From positions 23,064,001-23,128,000 of the forward strand of contig CM075103.1 of assembly GCA_037576195.1 (NCBI GenBank): 64,000 nucleotides of DNA. The letters run 5' to 3'. The translations under genes were made by a program, and so were the position numbers. The notes beneath the pieces were generated by a model that saw only the letters and a program-made list of their open reading frames with translations, did no database searches and was not told where the DNA came from. Every line of letters begins with the position of its first letter. Position 1 is the first letter of the stretch. Below, one piece after another: positions 21,404 to 32,861 of the stretch. This DNA comes from Phytoseiulus persimilis (lineage: Eukaryota; Arthropoda; Arachnida; Mesostigmata; Phytoseiidae).

Positions 21404-23653
21404 ATGAAGCGTCGAGAGTTATTTGAATTGGATTCGAGCACTCGGGAGAGCGAAGGGACGATGGAAGGCGAACAGGCCATGGCGGCCCTGGCGAAGATGC
21501 TGGTTAAGCATCTCAAACTGGAACTGAGCCGAGAAGAGCTGTAGACCGAGGCCGAAGAAACGGAAGCGAGGAAGCCAAGTATGGTCAGGTCGGTGGAACG
21601 ATTCTCAGATACCTAAAAATCGGTGGAAAAATTTTCTGGCGGAAGTGAACTTGAGGCGGAACTGTGGCTGAGTCCGTTGGAGATCGCGAAAACGACCGGT
21701 GGGTGGCCTGAATGGTTTCTTAAGGGAGTTTCGTTGGAGAAACTGGTTGGAGCGGCTCGATTGTGGCACCAGAATGGATTGGCCGAATGGGCGAGCTGGG
21801 AGGATTGGGTGACGCGGTTCAGGAGAAAGTACATTCCGGAACGAAACCGGACGGCAATGTTCGAGGAGCTGATGAATTGTTATCAGCAGAGAGGGGAGTC
21901 ATTGGAAATGTACGTGGCCAGAGTAGAGCAACTCACGAAAAGATTGGATTGCACGAGGGGAGAAACGAGGAAGAGAGTGCTGATAGGGCTAGCAAGCGAA
22001 TTCTATCAAGTGAGGCCATATGTGAGTAGGGGAGAACATGGAAATACTGATGAGCTCATCCAACATATAAAATATACGGCGCGGATGCTGAAGGATATGC
22101 AGTGGAATCGGGGGTATCGAAGGCAGGCACGAGGAAGAGTGATTGCGTGCTTCATGTGTGATCAGGGGAGCCACAAATCACTAGCGTGTCCAATGAGGGG
22201 ACGAAATCTCGGGGAGCAGATGAACGCGAGCGGCATGTGGCGAATGCAAAACGCGAGAGAGCCGATGGGCATGGCGAGCGGTTGGAGCCGGTCAGTGCCG
22301 ACAAACATGGGTGGAGACAATGAGTTGAACAGAGCCAACCAGAATACAGAGAGCGGTCAGGGGTGGCGATCGCCTGTTTCAATGAGAGCCGGACCGCCAA
22401 GTAATTTAACGATACGCCTAGTCAGGGTCATCGCGAATCGCGGCGGAGCAGTGGCGGTGAGAGAGCGGTCAGACGTACATGTGGCGGCCGAGCCAATAAC
22501 GTGTTTCAGGTGCAAGCAACCGGGACACATAGCAAAAGATTGTACGCAGGTTAGACGGATCGACGAATGCGAATCGCGGGAAGAGCGGGAACAGGAGGGG
22601 AAACAGAACAAATTGACGAAGGAAGTGGAGATCGATGGTAGAGAGTGGACGGCAAATTTGTATACCGAGGTGGATCTAAGTGTGATTGCGGAAGAGGCGG
22701 CTAATGTCTTAGAACTCGCAGTGCAACCAAGCCTAATTCGAAACGTTCGTGGAGTCGGGGGATCATGTGTTCCAGTCGGACAAGCGGTTGTAAAATTGGA
22801 AATAGATGGGCTCGCATTCGAAAATACGACTCTGACTGTTTTGCCGAGGGGTGTGTTGAACGAGAAGGAGATACTGATCGGGAAGGAGCTGATCCACAGC
22901 GGAATAGTAACAATCTTTCACGAGGGTGAAGCATGGATTCTCAGAAAAGAGGAGTTTGCGAAGATACAAAAGTTGTTGCCGAAGACACAGGTTCAATTGG
23001 CGACCAGAGAAAAAGTCAGTGTGAGACCGAAATCGGTGTGTTTCGTGAGAACGGAGCCGGTCGGGTGGAATGGAAATCAGATTCGGTACGAGAACGACAG
23101 TAACATTGAGGCGATATATGAGATTCGCGGTGACGGGGTCTCGTTGCCGATCATAAATCGTGGAGAAGAGGAGCTGAGTGTGAACGACAGAACGGTGGTA
23201 GCTCGAGCAAGTTGGGTAGATCCAGAGGAAGAGGAATATTTCACGCTGAGAAAAGTGGGAGTTCGGGCATTCACGGTAAAGAGCGAAACGGGTGCAATCA
23301 AAATCGAAGATCCAGTGGTCAACGAAGACATTCCGGGGGAATGGAAAGAAGCCTTAGTAGGCCTTATAAACAACTACAGGACGGTGGTGGCGACATCGAT
23401 GAAGAAACTTGGAAGAGCCAAGGGAACGGAATTCGAGATAAACGAAGTACCAGGGAGCGCACCGGTGCGATGCAAGCCGTTCAGATTGTCGATCAAAGAA
23501 AGAGAAGCGTTGCAAGAAATTCTCAAACAGATGAAAGAGGCGGGAACGATCGAAGAATCACAGGCGTCTTATGCTAGTCCGGTAATGCTGGTGGAAAAAC
23601 CAGATGGGAGTTTCAGGATGGTGATTGGCTATCGGAAATCGCACAAACGGTGA
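21404..23653 (+). pseudogene. Gypsy gag-protease-RT frame
   Basis: One frame runs from an ATG at 21404 to a stop at 23651, with stops at 21542 (TAG) and 21614 (TAA); 676 codons follow uninterrupted from 21623. Gag is seen as WEDWVTRFRRKY ... RTAMFEEL ... LEMYVARVEQ. A CCHC knuckle (CFRCKQPGHIAKDC) lies near 22500. In the protease the usual D-T-G-A is replaced by Y-T-E-V before DLSVI, so the catalytic aspartate is gone. Reverse transcriptase begins with KPFRLS ... LVEKPDGSFRMVI and shifts frame at the YRK block near 23640. The product would not be a working polyprotein. Confidence 0.8.
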
Positions 23654-23960
23654 AGTCGAATTACCCATTGCAACTAATCGACGATGTACTCGATGAGGTC
23701 GGAGGACGGAATTTTTACTCCACATTCGACTTGGCGTGGGGCTATTTTCAGATACCGATGTCGAGAACATCCGCGGAAAAAGGCGAGCTTCATAACGAGT
23801 GACGGCATTTTCTCGCCGACAGTCATGATGATGGGGTTGTCGGTCGCGCCAGCCAAGTTTCAAGAGGTAATGATGAAATTTCGAGAAAGTGCGGGAGGAA
23901 AACAAGTACATCCGTTATTGGATGATCTCATGACGGCAGGGGATGGTTTCGAGGAGCACT
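23654..23960 (+). pseudogene. Gypsy RT catalytic core, frameshifted
   Basis: Two other frames continue the reverse transcriptase: NYPLQLIDDVLDEV, then FYSTFDLAWGYFQIPM (catalytic block A). After another shift come FITSDGIFSP and GLSVAPAKFQ, and the block C position reads LLDD instead of Y-x-DD. It ends at EEHL, where it runs directly into an unrelated acidic frame. The first Tyr of the active-site box is therefore replaced, and the thumb and RNase H are missing. Confidence 0.75.
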
Positions 23961-24490
23961 TGGATGGCGCGGATCGGCTTGGGAGAGTCGGAGGCCGAAG
24001 ATCGCACGGTGGCGTTCGCGACGGAACGGACGACGGTGGAGTTCCACCAAGAGGACGAAGTGGACGTGGAATGTTTGGTGGTCCAGGAAACGGTGGCCGT
24101 GGATGGCGAGATCGTGGACGAACCGATGAAGACGGAGGAAGTGGAACCGGCCGCGACGAAGGACGAAAGCGGAGCGAGCGCCGAAGAAGAGGACGGACAC
24201 GACCAGGAAACGAAGACGTCGAACGCAACGGAACCGGTCACAAGCGGGCAGTGCGGCGAGTACCGCCATGATCGCGTCAACACGGTCTGTGCGGCACAGA
24301 CAAAGAAGTGCTACCACTGCGAACAGATCGGGCATCTGTCCCGACTGTGCTCCGCCAAGGCATCTATCCAATGTTTGTGGTGCAGCTAGCGGGGGCACGA
24401 AAAGCGGCACTGCGAGCGGTTCCGAGAATACCTGCTGGAGGTGGGACGGAAACGGCGGCAGATAGACGACGACGGCGTGTACCGAGCATA
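23943..24490 (+). pseudogene. Acidic ORF with two zinc knuckles joined to the Gypsy RT
   Basis: An ATG at 23943 opens a frame that overlaps the RT end. It is rich in Glu and Asp, then carries a CCHC knuckle (CYHCEQIGHLSRLC) and a second one split by a TAG at 24387-24389 (CLWCS, stop, RGHEKRHC). The frame continues past the stop to about 24491. This could be the gag end of another LTR element joined by deletion, or an extra nucleic-acid-binding frame of this family. Base composition between 23960 and 24240 is markedly richer in CG dinucleotides than its neighbours. Confidence 0.6.
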
Positions 24491-24760
24491 ATCGGCTATA
24501 TATATATATATATCCATGATAGAGATACTAATTTGTACTGTTAGTCAAGCGGGTACTCAGTCTTAGGAGCGGTCTAGGTAAATGAGGGCATTTATGGTGG
24601 GTAGCGGTGGTCGAACTGTAGGGAACGGGAGTATTGGCATGTTTGGAAGGGAATGGACGTGCACGAGAAGGAATGTTAGTGGCACGTAGAAAGCACGAGC
24701 AGTGCGTCTAGTGCCCTCGAGAGAGAAGTAACGTCGGAATAAAGCGTCGAGAGTTTCTAC

Positions 24761-27159
24761 ACCGGATTCCCCGATCAGTCCCCACATGTACCATATCCGG
24801 ATCAATATTAACATCCCATTCTTTTCCCTGAGGCATCGATGATTCCATTCCGAACAGTGAGACTAGTGTACATGGCATGCTTCGAACCGCTCCGTGAATA
24901 TTTTCGAAAATTACATCTCATGCTTCGACTTAAAACCTGATTCTCGGGACGCAGGGAATTCACACCATGTCCTCGAATCAAAACCACCAATGTCATCAAA
25001 AGTGGGGATACTAGTACCTTCGACACCGAAGAATGAGAAGAGACGGGAGGATTCGTGTCGCCCGAGCGAAGGAACTTTGGGAGATCAGAAAGTTTTCGCC
25101 GCGGTTCATCGCAGTGTGCAGTGCATCAATAGGGAGTGCAGCAGCGTTTCATCGTAAGAAGAACAGAGTCATCTTGGAGGAAGATTCCGGTTGCCAGGAT
25201 CACCAAGTGCCAGGTGGTACACAACGGCATGCTATGCTTCGCTTGCTAAGCCCCATGGTCCCTCCTGACACAGAAAAGAGTCGAACCCTTTCGGAAAGCC
25301 AGAACGAGGCAGGTGGCAGCGCGTATGGGAAAAATCCAGCACCTGAAGATTGACGTATCGCCGATGTGGAAGCATGGTACGAAAAAGAGTTCGGTGCTCC
25401 GAGCTACCATATGACACTGATGCTAACGAGGTATTGTCGCTCCAAGAGCTACTTGCAGTTCATCGAGAAGGCCGCATCGAAGAAACACTTGTTCTCTCGG
25501 TTTCGCTCGGAATCTTTCTGTGATTCTCTTCCGATTCCGTTGTGCTGTATCGGATCTGTTCTCCGACGTCTCGAGATTGTTTATTCAACTCGGAGCTCAG
25601 ACTGACTCTCGCTTTCCTCTTTTGAATGGTCGGAGTCCAATGGCTACCGGATGGAATCCCGCCGTTTACAAGTCTTGCTCAGGGATAGCTAGGAAAAAAA
25701 AAAAAAAAAAAAGTATGAAAAAAAGTTCGAACAAACGACCGCAGTTGGCGACAAGAAGTGGGACAACTTGAGAGCGTCATTCTCATCGGCTAATTGAGTC
25801 ACGTTCCTTTCCCCTGGAAACCGAGAACGAGCCCGAGACGACATGTCACGTGCTTAAGTCTCAGATTCCACTAGGGTCTCGGTTTCGTTGTCTCGTCCCC
25901 CCAGCTGCGAAGAACAAAACGGAAACACTAGGGATACGGTATCTGTCTCTATTTCTATCTTGTGAATCATCGGAGCTCCTGATGCCAAGTCTTTGAAGAG
26001 CTCAGTTCGATTACGATTCGACCAGGTAGGAGTAGCAGTTGCTTGGGCACCAAGATGTCCAAGAGACAGGTGTCTGACGTCCACCAACTACTCTCATCAG
26101 ACGTTCTCCGGTGGGAACCACCGCGGGCGGAGTCGTCACCTGACTATTGACCGAAAATAACATTGCTCTCTGCATTCCTCCGAGAGGAGGAATATTCCTC
26201 TCCGAGCACGTTTGCAACCATCTCAAGGGTGAACCCATTCCGTGGAGCTCACTGGCAGCGATAAATTCTCCGCTTTCAGTTGCGTCGTGGGAGAAACAAC
26301 TCCCGGCGAGCTTCTCCACTGCAGCAGTGTGCAACTCAGCTCACCGAGGACAACACAGTAAATAATATCTGTCTCCACGAAAAACAAGCGGTAGCATGTA
26401 ATGCTACCCATCTGGAGTTTTTTTTTTATCATTTCTTCATCTGTTCCCGCGCCGCGGAAAGCGGGAACACTTTCTCCGGGCGGAGCGGGAAGTGTTTCTG
26501 TCCCCGCCAGCGCGGAAAATTCACATCCGCTTCGGTCAGCGCGGGAATGAATTTGGAGTCTTCTCGATGGGTATTTAAGTGGGCTGAGGGTTCCTCTGAG
26601 CGATTATACCGAATAAGTACTTATTAGAGCCGGCCTCTTGCATTCCACATGCTTTGATGCACACGCCCTGCGACTCGTCCTGAGGAATCGTCAGCTCAAG
26701 GAGTCATCAGCGTACAGGCCTGATAATGATTTTCGCGGTCATGGCGAAGGAAGTAAGAGTTTCCGCGCCAAGTGTAATGGAACTTATTTCTGATCTCAAG
26801 AAGCCAATCCGGCATCAGGCCTGGTTCGGTGGGAAAATTTTTGCTTCGATTCGCGCAGGAATCCTTACTCATTGTCATAATCACCGATTATCATTATTTC
26901 TGCTGGTATTGGGGCGGAAATCAATATGGGCCCTCACGGTGAGAACCTGGCCCTAGATGCCTGGTGGACGAACTCCGCCGACGGAGATGTCGATGACTTT
27001 GAAAAGTTTCAAACTAGACAACGAAGTTTTTCCGAAAGCGATGAGCGAAAAACACACGAAATGCAGCGTTGTCTTTCTCGGAAGCCGGGCTTAGTCGTTG
27101 AATTGGAGGGGATCCGGAAGTCTCGGTCTCTCGAGTCGGCATGCTCGTGCACAGAGCTA
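24761..27159. other. Unassigned sequence with a poly-A tract and a GCGGGAA cluster
   Basis: A run of about 19 A at 25694-25712 could be the tail of an old retroposed sequence. At 26440-26560 GCGGGAA-like heptamers recur about every 30 bases, with an inverted pair GTTCCCGC/GCGGGAAC at its start. I see no gene. Confidence 0.4.
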
Positions 27160-28010
27160 ACGATGAGGGAGGAGAGGCTGAATTTGGTTCTCTTCGTCTC
27201 GGGCTTCCGATTGGGGAATTCGCTGTTTCTTCCGCCGCGCATTTGCTGTGTATCATATAAGCCTCCGGAACGCGTGGACTGTTCAAGTGGAGCCGAAATC
27301 ATTAGCAAGCCGTGGACGAAGGACTCTATGAGCTACTTTCGAGGAGCGATGCCTCCCGGCAGAGCACAGCATGACCGGAAACAGACGGGCGGTCTGCAAT
27401 GTCGCCAGTCACCTTCGAGTAGAAACTCAGCGCCCAAAGACGAATGTGTAAAGAGTTGCAAGAATCGCAACTTTCCCATCATATGTCCTGGCTGGCTGAA
27501 ATTTTACCCAGAGGTTGGTGGCAATGGTTAAAATGCAATCTTCAAACGGGTGTTCGTTTCCACCGTTTCTCCTTCATTCTCCCCATCAGTGAGTCCTCTC
27601 ATCGACCATTTTGATCGATTCTCACCGCTATTCGGCGTTTCCGCCTCTTCCAGCTTAGTATCATTGCCGTGGTTATTCGCAGGGCCCCTGTTCGAATTCT
27701 CATTGACCTCATTGGCCCTTTCCCTTCGACATCCAGCGCGAGCCAAAGAGAAATCCTCTGTGGTGATTTCAACGATGACGTTAGGGTGGGAATAAAAAAA
27801 TGGTCTGATCCATTTCATGCAAATCATGTCCCGTCCGGCTTTGCCAAACTATCAGGATGAAGCGGCAGCCTGCAACGGCACAAGTCTTGATGTCATCTTC
27901 ACCACTCGTTCTGTAACCGTGCAAACCATCAATCTCAAAAGCTACTTCAGCGGTCATAGGCCACACTATGGGAGTGAAATTAGCAGGAAGACATTCGCGG
28001 CTGAAGGGAT
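27160..28010 (+). pseudogene. LINE endonuclease domain remnant
   Basis: Three frames together carry parts of an APE-type endonuclease. First is a block ending CCVSYKPPERVD (the usual vYrPP region). Next is ILCGDFNDDV near 27757 (the GDFN metal-binding box). Then GTSLDVIFTTRSV and YFSGHRP near 27880-27965 correspond to the LID..FT and SDH end blocks, with the final SDH replaced by SGH. There is at least one frameshift between GDFN and the end. No reverse transcriptase follows. Confidence 0.6.
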
Positions 28011-28445
28011 TCGGCTCATCGGTGGCTATCTCTGTCAACATGCACGGCCTCGTTTGGTCATTGGTGTGCAGTGTGCCTCACGCGTGCAAAGAGTCCAGGC
28101 TGATTCCTCGCCAAGAGGCGACTAATGCCCGGGCGACTTCGGGCAAGAGGCTGTACACGACGAGTCGGGCAAACTCGTAGTAGACGATAGAGTTGTAGCG
28201 ATCGCTCCGCCTCACGTGGCGAAACTGCAAGAGGCTCCCAAAAAAGCTTCAACTTGCTTCACCGAGGCAAAAATACGACCGATTTGTTGGACAAAAATTC
28301 CCATGCAAGGTCGGAGCCCTTTCATGAGGAATCTGTTGAAGCAGTGGTGCGCGAGCACACGTTCGCCACACTGGCATGCGTGAACAACGTCTCTGAACAC
28401 CGCGCGGGAATAACGAGAGCCCACGGTAAGAAGAGGAAGATGAAG

Positions 28446-28506
28446 CCCTTGCTCGAAGAATCCCGCGCACGCCCTTGCTCGAAGAATCCCGCGCACGCCC
28501 TTGCTC
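28446..28506. repeat. Short tandem repeat, about 28-bp unit
   Basis: The unit CCCTTGCTCGAAGAATCCCG plus CGCACG occurs twice in full and then in part. I see no gene connected with it. Confidence 0.8.
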
Positions 28507-29005
28507 TCACTGTACCATGTCCTCAGTGAAAAATGACGATTGGGGAGGAAATACGAAGCTGGTCTGATCTCCTATCGCTCACCTGGCTTCGGAATGAAAG
28601 TCGGAGCGCTTCGCTGACCGTAAAGAGCCGGATTCAACCGAGGCTCCCATTGGACCCCCGCGAGAGCGTTCACGCACTGTCCATTCTGGCGGCAATCTGA
28701 TGGTAAACTCAGATTGTTTCTGAATCCCGACTCTCCGCCGTGGACGCGATTCTACGGAGGCGCAGCTTTCGGCGAAGCGGCGGCGATCACCAACGGTGAG
28801 TTTGGACAGCACTTCATTGGGTAATATTGACGTCTTTGTTTGACTGCTGAACACACAACTGCGTCCATTGCATCCACCGGTCCGCTGAAATCCTCATGAA
28901 GAGCTGAGCTTATATTGTCTGTGCGAATCGGCCTCAACCTTGAGGTCGATGAGGCATCTCGATCGAACGATCAAGAGACATACAGTGAGAGGCACAGAAG
29001 GGCGG

Positions 29006-29012
29006 TATAAAA
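29006..29012 (+). promoter_or_regulatory. TATA box of family B gene B1
   Basis: TATAAAA stands 151 bases before the ATG. A TCATCC motif whose A lies 35 bases downstream (29041) is at the same spacing in all three family B genes and is a candidate cap site. About 230 bases before the TATA box are recognisably shared with B2 and B3. Confidence 0.75.
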
Positions 29013-29156
29013 CGGGAAAACCCTATTCCATTCCTGCCTCATCCTATTGGCACTCGCGGGTGTTTTAGTTCACCCATAACGAGCAATCAGGCCATATATC
29101 TCCGCCCCTTCCCTCAAAGCAACTGAGCGATCGTGAAAGAGAACCTTGGATACACG

Positions 29157-29851
29157 ATGCGATCATCAGCAGGTTCCGTTCTCGTGCCCCTCATCGTATT
29201 GCTTGGTTTTGTCGTTGTTCTCGATGCTGGCGGTCCCAGCAAAATGAAGAAACCGAGACCAATAAACTGGAACCACTCGTATTACTCCGGGAAGTTCGAC
29301 CTCTGTAAGAAATTACGAATCTTCAATCCCGTCGAGCTGGTCAAAGCTCAGTCTTGGGCCGTCGCGGCCTTCCGGAAGTGCGGCCCGAAGTTAATAGTGA
29401 AATATGCCACCAAGTACAATTTTCCCGCCTTCGGTAAGTCATCTCGTCACGGGATACGAGTTCAGAACAGGTGATGAAGAGAGGAACACGTTTTCATGCT
29501 CAACTCGACCATAACTCCCCAGGCCTTGAGTTCCTCGCACGTTTGGGCTGCCTAGGCATCACCTTCAGCTACAGCTACTTTGCTGGCGACGGCACCTTGG
29601 TCATCCCCGACAACGTCAAAACCGTTTGGTTTTATGACCTCGCGATGATAGCATTCAGGGCGCTGACGGCGGCGAATTATACCCTCACGCTGAGACGTCG
29701 AGGCTACAAGACTGTAAGGTATACACTCAACGAAGCGGCCGAAGTCGGCTTCGAGGGTTTAAGATGCGTTTTCGACGAAGAGTTCGTCACACAAACGGAT
29801 GGTGATGTTCTGAAGCACGCAGTGAATCACGTCAAAGTGTTACTGCTTTGA
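29157..29851 (+). CDS. Family B gene B1: secreted basic protein (two exons)
   Basis: Exon 1 is 29157-29433, the intron 29434-29522 (donor GTAAGT, acceptor CTCCCCAG) and exon 2 29523-29851. Splicing is phase 1 and gives 201 residues. I do not recognise the family. Residues 1-24 form a clear signal peptide ending near VVVLDAG. The mature part is basic, with four cysteines (CKKL, KCGP, GCLG, RCVF) conserved in B2 and B3. Two N-glycosylation sites are conserved in position (NHS and NYT here). The blocks FNPVELVKAQSW, YFAGDGT, IPDNVKTV, RRGYKT and DGDVLKHAVNH are nearly unchanged among copies. The protein ends in KVLLL. It is probably exported; an extracellular function is inferred only from the signal peptide. 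The ATG was chosen because the signal peptide starts there in all copies. B1 is the most diverged of the three. Confidence 0.85.
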
Positions 29852-30515
29852 CAGCGCCACCGTTCGGATAAGGAGCACCAGACCGCCTCCAGATCATCCA
29901 CAGCTTGTCGCTGGAAATGCCTCGGACGGTTTGTAACGAAACTCCGATCGATCGAAGCGTTGAATCAAAAATCGCTGGAGAAAAAGAGTACAATTTTTTT
30001 GATTCCAACGGGACGTTTGGCAAACCACGCGTAAAAACCGGCTAACGTTCACAACTGCTAGTTACCCCACCTCAGAAATACATATGTTCTCGCAGACTAT
30101 CGAGTCCCCTCGTCTGCTTTTCCCAGAACTCTCAAGCGAACCGGATGGATGCACTTCAGGGCCGAACGTTCCCGCGCCAAATGATGGCGGCAAGCGCGCA
30201 TGTAGCTGCTCATAGTCTTTATATTCTCCGAGCTATTTTCCATGATCCTTCTATTATGCCGCCTTTCAATTCTAGAATTTCCGAAGACCGCGGTCGAAGT
30301 GTCGGATTTCGCACCGGGGGAGAATGAGGAGGCATTAAATCGGAAGTTCGACGCGGCCTCCAGCGATAGCACCGGGGCCGGATCGAGGAAACTGAGCGCT
30401 GGTGACGTCAAGGGAGCCTCTCTGAGCTTCCATTGAGTCCTCCAGTAGATTCCCTCCCGAACATGCACCGTCGACTCCCGGAGTAATTCTTGCATTGATG
30501 GAGGTTTGCTCAGAG
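29852..30515. other. 3' flank of B1 and unassigned sequence
   Basis: The first 40 bases after the B1 stop are recognisable in the 3' flanks of B2 and B3; after that similarity is lost. The stretch ends at GCTCAGAG (30508-30515), the target duplication of the nested element that follows. Confidence 0.5.
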
Positions 30516-31142
30516 CAGTGTTTCCCAAACTTTTTTGGCCTGGGCCAAACTTGATATTAGCCCAGATCCTCGGACTCCACCAGGCGTCAATTGAGAATGT
30601 CTGTCCGGATATGAGCACGACAACCTTCTGCTTGAGATTCGTCTCTAGCTAAACTCGACCTCCTTTATTGGAGGAATGTCGCGAGACCGCAGGAATCGTT
30701 GGAGAGCGCCAGATTTTGGCGCCTTATTTGGAACATGGAATTGTGCAGTAGAGCAGGACTTCTATAACCATCAAATTACGAACGTTCCCTCGGGGTTATT
30801 CCATGAAGTGGTACAGGGAAGGTTCTGAATTGTACAACTCCGATTCCAGCCAGATGGATTGAGATCAGTAGGCCTACCTATGATATGAAAAACGGCTGAT
30901 GAAACTTTTCTCAATGGGCCGTCGTTTCCGAGCTACAGAGCCCTCGAAAATTGAAATTTAGTATGGGCTGCCATGGAGGCCTGTCGGATTGGTGGGAGCC
31001 AAAGCCAAGCAAGCTCTGAAAATCGTTGTGAAAGGTTCCTGGTATCGGGAATTGTCCGGAAAAGCGCGCTACAAGACGGTGGTGTCACCAAAGACGGACG
31101 AGGAAGAGAACGAACTGTCGGGTTTCGAATCAATGAAAATGG

Positions 31143-31330
31143 TTATTCATGTAGAAACATCCGCAACACAAAATACTCTAGCAATGCGCGCATCGAATGA
31201 ATGGTACAAGGCGCAAAACTCGTTGAACCGGCAGGGAAAACTTTCACTGCGACGACTTTCCCCGGGATTTCGTAGATTTCTTGATCGCTGTGGCCTCCCC
31301 ACGAGTCGACGAACAGGACGCATCTGTTGT
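31143..31330 (-). pseudogene. CENP-B/pogo-type DDE transposase, C-terminal part
   Basis: The minus strand reads DNRCVLFVDSWGGHSDQ, then FPAGSTSFAPCTIHSMRALL and ends at a stop at 31143. This is the second catalytic block (LLLDSW.GH) and the following region of the same transposase family as at 44313-45416. The gene was cut by the BEL insertion exactly before DNRC. The usual TSxxQPLD block is altered to TSFAPCTIH. Confidence 0.75.
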
Positions 31331-31905
31331 TGTCACGAAAGGCAGTCGGACCCCAGGGTCTCGACACGTTCGAGGACGCGATTTCAAGTAGTTCCGCCGT
31401 CGGTCACCGTGGGGCGCCACAAGCGCACCGGTCGGAACTACTGAATCGCTCCATTTGGGATTGGATTGGATGTATTTTGATCTTCCATATGCACATGTGG
31501 TCCCTTCCATTCCAGAGTGAGTCGTATTGCGTTCACAGATCTTGTCGCTCCCAGTTAGTTAGGGTCACCTTCGCGTTCCGCAGAACTTCATGTTTGCTAT
31601 TGAGTGAGAGTCCAATTCGGATATTTTCAGTGGAAATACCCAGAGAGGAGCGCCACGGCGCTACATACATTCACGTGTTTAGGGAAAGCGTCAGCCAGCA
31701 GTACGGCTTAACAATATGAAATGGAAATAAAGACGGTCAAGACGTTCCCACGGTGCCCGGCGGACAGCTGTCTCACAGCGTCTGCGTGTCGGCATGTTGC
31801 ACGTGCAGTAGGAAACTCCCCGTTCGAGAGAACGGTCACGAGAGCCAGCGCTCTCAAAAATAAGTGCAACCCGACGATCACCAGAAAGAGACCACGCAAG
31901 AGCCA
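31331..31905 (+). repeat. BEL/Pao 5' LTR
   Basis: It starts at TGTCACG after GTTGT. It matches the 3' LTR over its length, with two extra segments. One is a LINE tail at about 31457-31626. The other is a run of about 60 bases near 31690-31760 that is absent from the 3' LTR. The right border is uncertain by some 20 bases. Confidence 0.7.
31457..31626 (-). mobile_element. 5'-truncated LINE tail inserted in the BEL 5' LTR
   Basis: Compared with the 3' LTR this stretch is extra. Its minus strand ends in a simple tail (ATCCAATCCAATCC). Its last 70 bases resemble those of the longer copy at 32431-32861. A short T-rich repeat of four or five bases at both borders may be the target duplication. Confidence 0.6.
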
Positions 31906-32040
31906 GCGGTCGAGCAGGGTCACGGAAGGTCACGTGCGGACGGAATTGCCGAGTGACGTTAGAAGATTCCTCGTGGCAAAATGCCAGTGGAGGAGAAAGT
32001 TGATGTCGAACAGTCGGGACGAGAGACTTGAGGCGGAAAT

Positions 32041-32430
32041 GTGGAAGGCCTGAAGCGGGAACTCTCGTTAGCCAGAGCCCTCGTCACCCGGTCGATCACG
32101 CGAACCAAAAATGTGATTGAACAGGGATCCTGTGAGAAAGCAGGCGCAAATGCCAAGGAGGCAGCCAATTTGCTGAACTCGAGGATGTTTCCGGATGACG
32201 TGCAGGAAGCGGAAGCTGCGAAAGCAATGGATTACGAGCTAAAAATCGCCGATGCGAAGTTCGAGATCGGGGCGCTCATCCGGAGCTAAGAGCCAGGGAC
32301 TTCCGACAGCGCGGGGACACCAGGCCCAAGGAGCTCATGGAAGGACATTTTGGAGCGGATACCAAAATTCGATGGCGATCCCACGAGGTTCCGAAGATGG
32401 AAGAATGCATTCGTCTTGCATGTGGACTCA
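32041..32430 (+). pseudogene. BEL/Pao gag, N-terminal part
   Basis: The frame at 32041-32289 gives an alanine- and glutamate-rich helical stretch (LARALVTRSI ... ANAKEAANLL), as in Pao gag N-termini. It ends in a TAA. A second frame from 32350 gives RIPKFDGDPTRFRRWKNAF, the conserved gag block (F.Gd...f..W...F). It is cut at VLHVDS by the LINE tail that starts at 32431. There is no clear ATG. It is dead as read. Confidence 0.65.
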
Positions 32431-32861
32431 TTTGATTTGATTTTATTGGACCTTACATATGCACATATGTTCCCTTTCATTTCAGGGGTGAATTGTATTG
32501 CTTTCACAGATCATAGTTCGTTGTTCTCCCATCGCCTTAGGATATCCATCGTCCTTCTCAGGTTCCTCGCTGTTGAATCAGGGTGAAGTCCTAGTCGGTA
32601 CGCGAATTCCGTCTGGGAGTATTTTCCTTCCTCGCATTCCAGAATGACATGTTTGTCGGTTTCGATAAACAGTTAAGGTGGATCTGGACTCCATATTTCG
32701 TCTCCATATGAGGTCGAAATTATCCCGCACTCTCGTTTTGAGTTTTTTGCGGAAAATATTCCACATTGGTTTGTTTAGTGTATTTCTGGTCAGACTGAGA
32801 TCTTCAAGGTCATATTGGGTTCTCAAACTTCTGTGTCTCTCCATTGCCTTCATCATCGACA
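32431..32861 (-). mobile_element. 5'-truncated LINE tail inserted in BEL gag
   Basis: The gag frame is broken between HVDS (ending 32430) and IDPLERF (from 32862). On the minus strand the insert reads LRTQYDLEDLSLTRNTLNKP, then FRKKLKTRVRD and ESRSTLTVYRNRQ. This looks like the extreme C-terminus of a LINE polyprotein, with a stop at 32578. About 150 bases of 3' untranslated sequence follow, ending in an ATCAAATCAAAT tail. Fragments near 60.0-60.3 kb have a similar C-terminal pattern. Confidence 0.65.

Larger units (their letters stand above)
21289..24760 (+). mobile_element. Gypsy (Metaviridae-type) LTR retrotransposon, internally deleted
   Basis: Short direct LTRs begin TGTAGGGAACGGGAGTATTG at 21289 (to about 21420) and again at 24618 (to about 24760). 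The copies are near-identical over about 130 bases. The 3' copy keeps AATAAA (near 24737) where the 5' copy has AATGAA. Between them lie gag, zinc knuckle, a protease-like region and the start of reverse transcriptase. Next comes an acidic frame with two zinc knuckles. The rest of reverse transcriptase, RNase H and integrase are missing. An (AT)n run lies at 24496-24512, before the 3' LTR. At 3.5 kb it is about half the normal size for the group. Confidence 0.85.

Noticed and set aside
23860-24410. Long minus-strand frames opposite the acidic Gypsy frame
   Set aside because: They mirror the repetitive GAC/GAG codons of the plus-strand frame and have no independent support.
26926-27531. 201-codon frame as a complete gene
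   Set aside because: Only its last part resembles a LINE endonuclease block; it is better explained as element debris.
30989-31444. 151-codon plus-strand frame as a gene
   Set aside because: It runs through the left arm of the outer element, antisense to the transposase C-terminus, and into the BEL LTR. The similar frame at 45.5-45.65 kb is just the inverted arm.
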